Assembly (NCBI GenBank): GCA_964495095.1
Contig: CAZBUH010000077.1
Location: forward strand, 1 to 9,921
DNA length: 9,921 nucleotides
DNA from: CAZBUH01 sp964495095
GTDB lineage: Bacteria; Bacillota; Clostridia; Oscillospirales; Oscillospiraceae
Direction: 5' to 3'
Shown: positions 1-6,546 of the stretch, piece after piece
Numbering within the stretch: the stretch's first letter is position 1
Layout of the letters: each line of letters begins with the position of its first letter
The notes under the pieces: model-generated
What the model was told of the DNA's origin: nothing
Databases searched by the model: none
What the model saw: the letters and a program-made list of their open reading frames with translations, nothing else
Position numbers and translations under genes: made by a program

Positions 1-329
1 TTTCTTCTTACATACTCCGCTCTTCACAGCCGCAGCCAAATCTGCGGCCTGTTGTTATGCCTTGATTACTTCCTGATTTTTCTTTCGCTTTTTTCGATCA
101 TACCCCTTGACTTTTTATAGCTGGTCTTTCTTCACAAAACAAGTCACCCCTTTTTTTCGCACAAAGAAAGCGAGGAGTGCTTGACAGGCTGTGCAGAATC
201 ATGATGGCGGAGCCCTGCTTTTCGCCCCGCCGTGGTAAATCCAACATTATGAGACATATATGACTTATATTCAATGATTACTGGGATTGCTATAACATTA
301 ACGTCATAGTAGAGCGGCGTAATATATAT
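1..329. other. Left-end stretch without a supportable gene
   Basis: No reading frame here has a start, a ribosome binding site and a protein-like translation. One frame on the plus strand is open from base 1 to a TAG at 118-120, but its translation is a hydrophobic, unrecognisable string. A minus-strand frame is open to the left edge from about base 55 with no convincing start. A 7-bp stem (29-35 with 42-48, loop CCAAAT) is present without a clear T-run on either side, so it may or may not be the end of an upstream transcription unit. The AT content rises toward 240-329, leading into the promoter of the first gene. Confidence 0.5.
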
Positions 330-358
330 TTAACATTTGTTTAAAAATCAATTATAAT
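330..358 (+). promoter_or_regulatory. Sigma-A-type promoter of the solute-binding lipoprotein gene
   Basis: TTAACA at 330-335 (five of six matches to the -35 consensus) and a perfect TATAAT at 353-358 are separated by exactly 17 bases. Transcription would start near 365, about 25 bases before the ATG, leaving room for the AGGAGG ribosome binding site at 377-382. The near-consensus elements suggest high basal transcription. No obvious operator palindrome overlaps it. Confidence 0.75.
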
Positions 359-389
359 TAAATATATTTATGAATTAGGAGGTCACAAT

Positions 390-2120
390 ATGTCAAAGAT
401 AAAAAAAGTAATTTCTCTTCTCTTAGCCTGTATGCTTTTACCAGCGATCTTTGCAGGCTGCGGCTCCGGCTCTGCTGATGATGACAACCTCGTTGCCACT
501 GAGGCTCCCGCAGTCACTGACCAGATCACGCCTATCGACTCCTCCGACAGTGACGCTGACACCGACGCCGCCCAGACTGATGCGCCCGTTTCTGTCTATC
601 CCCTGGCAGGTGCTCCCATTGAGGTCTCCCTCTGGATGGAAAACTTAACTAGGGTCACCTCTCCTATCGACATCACCGAGATGAGCGGCTTCCAGATGTG
701 GGACTCTGTTGAAGAAGCTACAGGCGTTGAACTGTCACTTGTGACCGCCTCCTCCGATTTGGCCTCCGAGCAGTTTAACATCATGGTCACCTCCGGCGAC
801 TACTGCGACCTTATAAGCGGCGTACATAACTACTACAACACCGGCGTAGCCGGCGCCATAAACGACGATGTCATTATTGATATCTCCGGATACATGGATA
901 AGTACCTCCCCAACTATTCCGAGTATCTGAACGCTGACACCGACCTCTTGGCATCCTCCAAGCTGGATGCCAGTGGGACCATCGGCGAGGTGATGATGGT
1001 CTACTCCTACCGTGTGGCCACATGGGGCCTTGCCATCCGTCAGGACTGGCTGGATGAGCTCAATCTGAGCGTCCCTGAAACCATCGACGATATGCACGAC
1101 GTTCTCACCGCCTTCAAGACAAACTACGGCATCAGTCACGCACTTTTACTCACACAGAGCGTTGGCTATGACGATGCCGAGATAGCCAGCGCCTATGGCG
1201 TATCCGGCTACTGCCTGGAAGGTCAAAGAGCCAACAGCCACCTCTATCAGGTGGACGGCACCGTTCACAGCTCCTTTATTGAGGACGGATACCGGCAGTA
1301 TCTGGAAACTCTCCATAACTGGTACGGCGAGGGCCTCATTTCCTCCGACTTCACCAGTATCCCTTCCATCTGCTTTGCTGAGGAAAATATGCAGCCAATA
1401 GCTAACGGCGAGACCGGCATCTTCTACATGAACGCCAGCTTTGCTTCTGAGCTGCCCGCAATGCAGACCAACGAAAACTACACCATCGCCCCCATCTCCT
1501 CACCTGCGCTGAACAAGGGTGACGAGATTCAGAACTACACCGACCTCCAGATGTTCACCACCGCCAACACCGTCAGCGTCTCCACAGAGTGCGAGAATAT
1601 CGAGGCTGCTCTCAGATATGTTGACTGGTGGTACACAAGAGACGGTTATCTCACCACAAACTACGGCGTTGAGGGCGTCTCCTATGAGCTGGACGAAAAC
1701 GGCGAGCCCCAGTGGGACGAGGACAACATTGTGAACAGCCCCTACCTCTCCGAGTATGCCTACAGAGCAATTATCCAGCCCTATGCCGTCAACAACAACA
1801 TCCCATTCGGCGTTATCAACGAGGATAAGGACAGTTGCTTCGATCCTGAGACGACCTTACAGTGCAAGCAGCTCTGGAGTCAGGCCGACAACTCCCGTCT
1901 GATCCCCGCCATCTCCTTCACCGATGACGAGACGACAGAGCTGGCCCGCCTGCTCACCGATATCGAGACATATGCCTCAGAGAATATCGCCAAGTTTATC
2001 ACCGGAGACAAGCCCCTCTCCGATTGGGACTCCTTCGAGGCCCAGCTAAAAAATATGGGCATCGAAAGGGTCATAGAAATTTATCAAAACGCAGTTGACC
2101 GCTTCTACGCAAACGTATAA
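390..2120 (+). CDS. Extracellular solute-binding lipoprotein (family 1, LipO-like)
   Basis: This is a surface-anchored substrate-binding protein of the ABC-transporter type, 576 residues. Residues 1-23 form a lipoprotein signal peptide: a KIKK basic start, a hydrophobic core, then the lipobox FAGC with Cys24 as the lipidated residue. Residues 25-70 are an acidic, Thr/Ser/Asp-rich linker that tethers the domain to the membrane. The mature part has the usual landmarks of the group, such as IRQDWLDEL followed by VPET (about 217-230), a WYGEGLI segment, a NGETGIFY segment, and the late GVEGVSYELDENGEP stretch. The ATG lies 7 bases after AGGAGG (377-382). Family members bind sugars or small organic molecules; the ligand cannot be read from sequence. 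No permease or ATPase gene is present, so it must work with distant or out-of-window transporter genes, or act as an orphan receptor. The family call is firm; the link to the downstream enzymes is inferred from position. Confidence 0.9.
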   Translation: MSKIKKVISLLLACMLLPAIFAGCGSGSADDDNLVATEAPAVTDQITPIDSSDSDADTDAAQTDAPVSVYPLAGAPIEVSLWMENLTRVTSPIDITEMSGFQMWDSVEEATGVELSLVTASSDLASEQFNIMVTSGDYCDLISGVHNYYNTGVAGAINDDVIIDISGYMDKYLPNYSEYLNADTDLLASSKLDASGTIGEVMMVYSYRVATWGLAIRQDWLDELNLSVPETIDDMHDVLTAFKTNYGISHALLLTQSVGYDDAEIASAYGVSGYCLEGQRANSHLYQVDGTVHSSFIEDGYRQYLETLHNWYGEGLISSDFTSIPSICFAEENMQPIANGETGIFYMNASFASELPAMQTNENYTIAPISSPALNKGDEIQNYTDLQMFTTANTVSVSTECENIEAALRYVDWWYTRDGYLTTNYGVEGVSYELDENGEPQWDEDNIVNSPYLSEYAYRAIIQPYAVNNNIPFGVINEDKDSCFDPETTLQCKQLWSQADNSRLIPAISFTDDETTELARLLTDIETYASENIAKFITGDKPLSDWDSFEAQLKNMGIERVIEIYQNAVDRFYANV

Positions 2121-2129
2121 AAGAAAAAT

Positions 2130-2165
2130 AAAAATCGCCGCTTGCTTATGCGGGCGGTGATTTTT
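2130..2165 (+). terminator. Intrinsic terminator or attenuator after the lipoprotein gene
   Basis: Bases 2130-2145 pair with 2150-2165 around a TTAT loop: 16 pairs, including a few G-T wobbles, with a GC-rich core and an A-run/T-run base. It lies 10 bases after the lipoprotein stop codon. The T-run TTTTT (2161-2165) fits an intrinsic terminator. No good promoter is seen between it and the flavoprotein gene at 2221, so partial read-through (attenuation) may supply the downstream message. The A-run on the left arm means it could also work in the opposite direction. Confidence 0.75.
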
Positions 2166-2220
2166 ATAAGCAATCCCCTGAAAAATTGGGGAAAATGTTA
2201 TAAATTAGGAGAGTAGCAAA

Positions 2221-3726
2221 ATGAAGGAGATTCTTACAGATGTTGCTGTCATTGGTTCCGGTCCAGCCGGTACCTCTGCGGCTGTCACCGCCGGAGAGTC
2301 GGGACTTAATGTCATTATCATCGAGCAGTCCGATCGCCCCGGCGGCATGGCCGGAGGCGGAAACGGCCTTTTCGCAGCAGGCACCGACGAGCAGAAGTCC
2401 GTAAATATTGATTACCCCGTAGAGCGGGCCTATAAGGAGGTCATGGCCGCTAACAACTATATGGCTGACGGCCGGATAGTCCGTGAGGTGGTTGCCCGCT
2501 CCGGAGAGACGCTGGAATGGCTGAAGGCCCACGGCGGAAAATATGAGAAGATACCAAGCGCCTATTTTCCCGGCGCTCCATTTACGTGGCATATGCGTGT
2601 GGACGATAATCCCCCGCCTCCGCCCCCAAAGCCCGGCGAGAAGCCCAGCGGCCCGCCCCCTCAGATGGGTATGCTCCATCTTGTCTATGACTACATAGCC
2701 GAAAATCTCCCAACCATCACCGTAAAATGCCGCAGCACCGCCAAGAGCCTTATTAAGGAAGGCGGCGCCATTGTTGGCGTAAACTGCGTGGACGAAAACG
2801 GCGAGCCATATGTTATCCGGGCAAAGGCGGTATTTATTGCCACAGGCGGCTTTGCAGCAAACCGCCAGATGGTAAAGGAGAACACAAAATACGAGATAAG
2901 CAAGCGTGTGTTCAATTTCGGCGCACCTACGGCCCACGGCGACGGCGTCTCCATGGCCTGGGAGGTAGGCGCTGGCCACGACAACATCCTTATCGAGACG
3001 ATAGCCTGCATGGAGCCTCCCTGCAACGGCCCCGGCGGCGTGCCTGAAAACGGCGGCATACTGCGTCAGCCATCCATGCTCATGGTAAATCTTGACGGTG
3101 AACGTTTTATCAACGAGGAAACCATGCTCCACTTCGGCTACTTTGGCAACGCTGTGTTCCGTCAGCGCCGCCACAGCGCCTTCGCCATTTTTGACGACTC
3201 CACCAATGCCTACTACGAGGAAAATCCACTGGATGTGCAGCTCACGGGAAATCTCACCCGGTCAAATAAATTCCCTGAATTTATGGCCCAGATGAAAGAG
3301 CAGGGCTATGAGCATTTCTTCATAGCCGACTCTGTTGAGGACCTGGCCGCCCAGGCGGGCATCGACAGTGAAACTCTTCGGGCCACGGTAGATCAGTATA
3401 ACATCTACTGCGACTCAGGCCGTGATGAACTCTTCTACAAATCCGCTAAATACCTCCGGCCAGTAAAAACCGGTCGTATCTACGCCGCCGAATTTAACGT
3501 AGGTACCTACGGAAGCATGGGCGGCGTCAGGATAAACTACAAGGGCCAGGTCATAACCGACGACGGCGACCCCATCCCCGGCCTCTACGCCGGAGGCTTT
3601 GACGCCAACAGCATATTCGGCGACACCTTCCCGTTCCAGTTTGCCGGTATAGGCTCCACTTTCAGCTTCGTCTACGGTCGTATCGGCGGCGAGAGCATCG
3701 TGAAATTTATAAGAGGCAAAAAATGA
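2221..3726 (+). CDS. FAD-dependent oxidoreductase (FAD_binding_2 / fumarate reductase-KSTD superfamily), paralogue 1
   Basis: This is a cytoplasmic flavoprotein of 501 residues with no signal peptide and no FMN-binding or cytochrome domain. FAD-binding landmarks are the Rossmann GSGPAG at 12-17, Glu35 at the end of the second strand (ribose contact), GGMAGGGNG (41-49), ATGG (207-210) and the C-terminal PGLYAGG (453-459). Family members transfer hydride to or from C=C bonds conjugated to a carbonyl or carboxylate. By motif alignment, the fumarate reductase proton-donor Arg after RFxNE is Leu303, its His before MGG is Gly431, and the substrate Arg near the C-terminus is Phe470. A dicarboxylate substrate is therefore unlikely. 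A proline-rich insertion occupies 130-147, just after WHMRVDD. The ATG follows AGGAGAG (2207-2213) by 7 bases. The stop overlaps the esterase start, which points to coupled translation. It is clearly homologous to the flavoprotein at 6547. Fold and cofactor are firm; substrate and reaction direction are unknown. Confidence 0.9.
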   Translation: MKEILTDVAVIGSGPAGTSAAVTAGESGLNVIIIEQSDRPGGMAGGGNGLFAAGTDEQKSVNIDYPVERAYKEVMAANNYMADGRIVREVVARSGETLEWLKAHGGKYEKIPSAYFPGAPFTWHMRVDDNPPPPPPKPGEKPSGPPPQMGMLHLVYDYIAENLPTITVKCRSTAKSLIKEGGAIVGVNCVDENGEPYVIRAKAVFIATGGFAANRQMVKENTKYEISKRVFNFGAPTAHGDGVSMAWEVGAGHDNILIETIACMEPPCNGPGGVPENGGILRQPSMLMVNLDGERFINEETMLHFGYFGNAVFRQRRHSAFAIFDDSTNAYYEENPLDVQLTGNLTRSNKFPEFMAQMKEQGYEHFFIADSVEDLAAQAGIDSETLRATVDQYNIYCDSGRDELFYKSAKYLRPVKTGRIYAAEFNVGTYGSMGGVRINYKGQVITDDGDPIPGLYAGGFDANSIFGDTFPFQFAGIGSTFSFVYGRIGGESIVKFIRGKK

Positions 3727-5459
3727 GTTATGGAAAATTCTTTAAAAAATATTTCCTCATGGGATTTTCCATGGGCGCACTTGGGGCCGTGGGGTCGCTG
3801 GGAAAGCGCTACGGCCAAGATCTGGGTCCGCCGCCTGATATAAAGATAACCCTGCCGGATTCGGACATTAAGGAGACTGACCTCAACTGGGATAAATACC
3901 GGCACAGATGGGAACAGAGCGAGGACGGCACATACTACGGCCTTAAATTCGTCTACTACTGTAAAAAGATTCTCCGGCCCCAGTACCAGTACATGAACAT
4001 TTACGTCCCGGCGGCATACTTGAACGGCGACGGCACCGTAAATTTCACGGGCGCCTGCGGCGGCTTTACCGCAAAAACCGCACCCATAATTTTATACAAT
4101 ACCTGCGCCGGGTGGGCCTCCAGCATTCCAGGTGACGTCAAGCCCCAATTTGTCGGCGAGGGCTTTGTCCACGTTGAGGTAGGCGCCAGAAGCCGTGACG
4201 CCGGGGACGCCGGGAAGGCGCCCAGCGCCGTAGTTGACCAGAAAGCCGCAGTCCGTATGCTCCGACTGAATGACGAATTCATCCCAGGCGACAAGGACCG
4301 CATAATCTCCTGCGGAGGCTCCGGCGGCGGCCAGATGAGCTCCATAATCGGTGCCACGGGTAACATGGAATCATACTACCCGGACCTGGCCGCCATAGGC
4401 GCAGCGGGAATTGAGGTCAGCGAAACTGGCTTCAAAAGCACTATCCGTGATGACATTTTTGCAAGCCAGTGCTATTTCCCCATAGCCGACCTCAACAATG
4501 CCGACTTGGCCTACGCCTGGTTCCGGTTTGACACTGGGGAGACGGGCTTCACCGATATGATGGGCGGCCGCACGGAATTTTCCCCCTTCCAGCTGGAGCT
4601 GCAAAGGGATATGGCCTCCGCTTTCTGTGATTATGTAAACTCCCTGGGCCTTAAAAATCCTGACGGAATGCCTATTTCCTTTGAGTCTGATGAAAGCGGT
4701 AAGATAGATCCAAGATGCGGCACGTATTATGACCAGATCTTGCAAAACATTTCCGACGCTCTCAATCGCTATATCGCCGCCTACACCGCCCCCGATGGCT
4801 CCATCGAGATAACCTACATGGATGGTATGCGGCCCGTCACAGAAAAATTTGACACGGTAGACCACTACCTCGAGTCCTACCCGGACTGGGAAAAGTGGCT
4901 CAGGATAAACGGCGACAAAACCTGCAGCGTGACGGATCTGGCCGCATTCTTAAACAGCACCGGCCTGAAGCGAAATAAGAACATCCCAGGCTTTGATGTT
5001 TTCGACTTCACCCCACGCCAACTCTCCGGAGAAAATGATGCTTTCGGCACACCCGAAGAGGCCTCTGTCCACTTCGCCGCCTCAACGGCCCATGTGCTGA
5101 AGAAAAATTACGAAAAGTACAGGGCCATGGAGGGCTTTGACGCTGAAGCCGTGGACGCATATATCGCCCAGGGCCAGCGTAACGACCTGGCCCGGCAGAC
5201 GTATCTTATGAATGCCACCCACATTATGCTAAACGCCGCCCATGGCCGGGAGAAAACCGATCTTGCACCCCACTGGCGCATCCGCAGCGGCACGGCCGAC
5301 GAGCACACAAGCTTCTCCGTGGGCTACAACCTGGCCCTCGCCGCCAAAATGGCGGGAGCTCAGGCGAACTACGCCCTTGTCTGGTCCATGCCCCACGCCG
5401 AACAGGAGGGCATCAGCACCGGCACAATGGCAGATTGGGTGAGGGAAATTTGTAAGTAA
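3723..5459 (+). CDS. Subtype-B tannase-like alpha/beta-hydrolase (ester hydrolase)
   Basis: A predicted serine esterase of 578 residues. The nucleophile elbow is GGSGGG with Ser200, followed by QMSSIIGATGN. The acid and base are Asp526 (in HWRIRSGTADEHTS) and His558 (in MPHAE). The Asp-to-His gap is 32 residues, the same as in Lactiplantibacillus plantarum tannase (Ser163, Asp419, His451). Other tannase-B landmarks are TAPIILYN (119-126) and GKAPSAVVDQKAAVR (164-178). Differences: Ser-to-Asp spacing is 326 rather than 256 residues, so the lid region is about 70 residues longer, and the position of the galloyl-contacting Asp421 is His528. The first 30 residues have a basic patch (KFFKK) and a hydrophobic stretch (10-27), a possible membrane anchor or signal, but no clear cleavage site or lipobox. 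The ATG overlaps the upstream TGA (ATGA); a weak AGAGG lies at 3712-3716. It probably hydrolyses a phenolic or other bulky ester feeding the flavoproteins (inference). Confidence 0.85.
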   Translation: MSYGKFFKKYFLMGFSMGALGAVGSLGKRYGQDLGPPPDIKITLPDSDIKETDLNWDKYRHRWEQSEDGTYYGLKFVYYCKKILRPQYQYMNIYVPAAYLNGDGTVNFTGACGGFTAKTAPIILYNTCAGWASSIPGDVKPQFVGEGFVHVEVGARSRDAGDAGKAPSAVVDQKAAVRMLRLNDEFIPGDKDRIISCGGSGGGQMSSIIGATGNMESYYPDLAAIGAAGIEVSETGFKSTIRDDIFASQCYFPIADLNNADLAYAWFRFDTGETGFTDMMGGRTEFSPFQLELQRDMASAFCDYVNSLGLKNPDGMPISFESDESGKIDPRCGTYYDQILQNISDALNRYIAAYTAPDGSIEITYMDGMRPVTEKFDTVDHYLESYPDWEKWLRINGDKTCSVTDLAAFLNSTGLKRNKNIPGFDVFDFTPRQLSGENDAFGTPEEASVHFAASTAHVLKKNYEKYRAMEGFDAEAVDAYIAQGQRNDLARQTYLMNATHIMLNAAHGREKTDLAPHWRIRSGTADEHTSFSVGYNLALAAKMAGAQANYALVWSMPHAEQEGISTGTMADWVREICK

Positions 5460-5486
5460 AAAGCAGCCGGGCCTAACCGGCCCGGC
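5458..5486 (-). terminator. Intrinsic terminator of the LysR-type regulator gene
   Basis: A perfect 8-bp GC stem pairs 5466-5473 with 5479-5486 around a 5-base loop. Read on the minus strand it is followed by TGC and then TTTTT (5462-5458), the normal layout of an intrinsic terminator, about 20 bases after the regulator stop codon. On the plus strand no T-run follows, so it should not stop esterase transcripts efficiently. The T-run overlaps the esterase stop codon (5457-5459), so the two convergent units are packed tightly. Confidence 0.8.
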
Positions 5487-5506
5487 CGAAACTAGCGCAA
5501 TTTGCA

Positions 5507-6451
5507 TTAACGCTTTATATTGGCATAGATGGACTGCCTCACACGCTCCAGCTCCGGCCGCAGTTCCCGGCTGCAGTCCATAACGTATTTTTTAAAATTC
5601 ACCGCAGCGCCGGAGTATGTGCGGCTTTTCAGCGAGGCTATGCCGATGCTCCATCTGCGGCATGGCACATCAAAGCACACGGCCACGAGATCCGGCACGT
5701 TGCCAAATCTTTCTACTATCCGAAAATAGTCATAGAGTGGCATAAAGCCGAAGGCAGAACCTGTTCCGACGATACAGCCCTCCACTTCTTCGCTGTTGCC
5801 GTCAAAGATTATCTCTGGTTTAAATCCGGCGTCGCTGAGTTCACGCATTACCGAGTCGGGCAAGTCGTAGTCGTGGCCTGTCCGCGCAAATGGCATCGTC
5901 AGCGCCTCGTCTATTGTTGCGATGCCTTTTTGAGCAATAGGGTGCTGGGGAGACATCAGCAAAAACAGCTCCTGCGGGAAAAGCTCCTCCCATTGCAGCT
6001 TGCTGTCGCTTATAGGGCCGTTTATTATGGCGTAGTCCACCTCGTGGTTAAGCAGCGCCTTTTTTGCCTCATCATCCGGCATATAGTGATGATATATGTG
6101 CACATTTGGATGCTCTGAGTAAAACCGTTGCAGAGGTTCTGCTAAAATCTGGTTAATGCAGCTTGACACAGACACCCGCCCGTGCTCTATGCCCGCCATC
6201 TCTCGGACCGTCTTGCAACCCTCATCGATAAGGTTTAAAATCTTGTCCGTATATTGTAAAAACGTGCGGCCAAAATCATTTAAATAAATTTTACTGCCGT
6301 TTCTATCAAACAGTCGGACGCCGATATCCTTCTCCAGCCGTGATATAGTTTTGCTGAGGGCCGACTGAGAGATGTAGAGAGAATCTGCCGTCTTGGTGAG
6401 ATTTCCGTTTTTCGCAACGGCCCTAAAATATTTAAGCTGAGTAAGCTCCAT
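5507..6451 (-). CDS. LysR-type transcriptional regulator
   Basis: A DNA-binding regulator of 314 residues, a normal length for the family. The N-terminal winged helix-turn-helix is unmistakable: MELTQLKYFRAVA, then the HTH at about residues 18-37 (with ISQSALSKTI) and RLEKDIGVRLFDR (38-50). The rest is the two-lobed effector-binding domain joined by a linker helix. The effector cannot be deduced; family members in catabolic clusters usually sense a pathway substrate or intermediate. The ATG (6451-6449) is preceded by AGGCGG (minus strand, 6463-6458) with a 6-base gap. The gene is divergent from the flavoprotein at 6547, with 95 bases between them, the standard arrangement for a LysR protein that controls its neighbour and itself. 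It is convergent with the esterase gene. Family assignment is firm; targets are inferred from position. Confidence 0.95.
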   Translation of the reverse strand: MELTQLKYFRAVAKNGNLTKTADSLYISQSALSKTISRLEKDIGVRLFDRNGSKIYLNDFGRTFLQYTDKILNLIDEGCKTVREMAGIEHGRVSVSSCINQILAEPLQRFYSEHPNVHIYHHYMPDDEAKKALLNHEVDYAIINGPISDSKLQWEELFPQELFLLMSPQHPIAQKGIATIDEALTMPFARTGHDYDLPDSVMRELSDAGFKPEIIFDGNSEEVEGCIVGTGSAFGFMPLYDYFRIVERFGNVPDLVAVCFDVPCRRWSIGIASLKSRTYSGAAVNFKKYVMDCSRELRPELERVRQSIYANIKR

Positions 6452-6464
6452 AATTTTCCGCCTT

Positions 6465-6494
6465 TCCGCAACATATATACATCTTAATTATAAT
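6465..6494 (+). promoter_or_regulatory. Candidate LysR-dependent promoter of the second flavoprotein operon
   Basis: A perfect TATAAT at 6489-6494 lies on the plus strand, but the best -35 at a sensible distance (TCCGCA, 6465-6470, 18-base spacer) matches only three of six positions. A good -10 with a poor -35 is typical of activator-dependent promoters. Transcription would start near 6501, leaving about 45 bases of leader with AGGAGG at 6529-6534. The -10 overlaps that of the divergent regulator promoter. A LysR box probably lies within 6452-6515, but I could not single out a convincing T-N11-A palindrome. Confidence 0.4.
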
Positions 6495-6515
6495 TTTCAT
6501 TGTTAGTAATTGCAA
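6487..6515 (-). promoter_or_regulatory. Candidate promoter of the LysR-type regulator gene
   Basis: On the minus strand, TTGCAA (6515-6510, four of six matches) and TATAAT (6492-6487, perfect) are 17 bases apart. Transcription would start near 6480, about 29 bases before the regulator ATG. The -10 is part of the 8-base palindrome ATTATAAT (6487-6494), which gives a -10 on both strands. Confidence 0.5.
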
Positions 6516-6546
6516 CCCCATCATTAACAGGAGGTTTTATATTTAT

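Noticed and set aside
29..48. Hairpin at the left end as a terminator of an upstream gene
   Set aside because: The stem is only 7 bp and neither side has a clear T-run, so it is not called a terminator.
181..209. Perfect TTGACA (-35 element) at 181-186
   Set aside because: No acceptable -10 lies 15-19 bases downstream (the bases are GC-rich), and a better promoter is present at 330-358.
2174..2192. Small hairpin TCCCC/GGGGA before the flavoprotein gene as a riboswitch
   Set aside because: A 5-bp stem with a 9-base loop and no conserved aptamer features in a space of under 60 bases is too small to support a riboswitch.
2196..2204. Extended -10 (TGTTATAAA) just before the first flavoprotein gene
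   Set aside because: A start from it would fall near 2211, inside the ribosome binding site at 2207-2213, and the only -35-like hexamer (CTGAAA, 2178-2183) leaves a 15-base spacer.
2164..3174. Minus-strand open frame (336 codons) opposite the first flavoprotein
   Set aside because: Same reason: antisense shadow of a well-supported flavoprotein gene.
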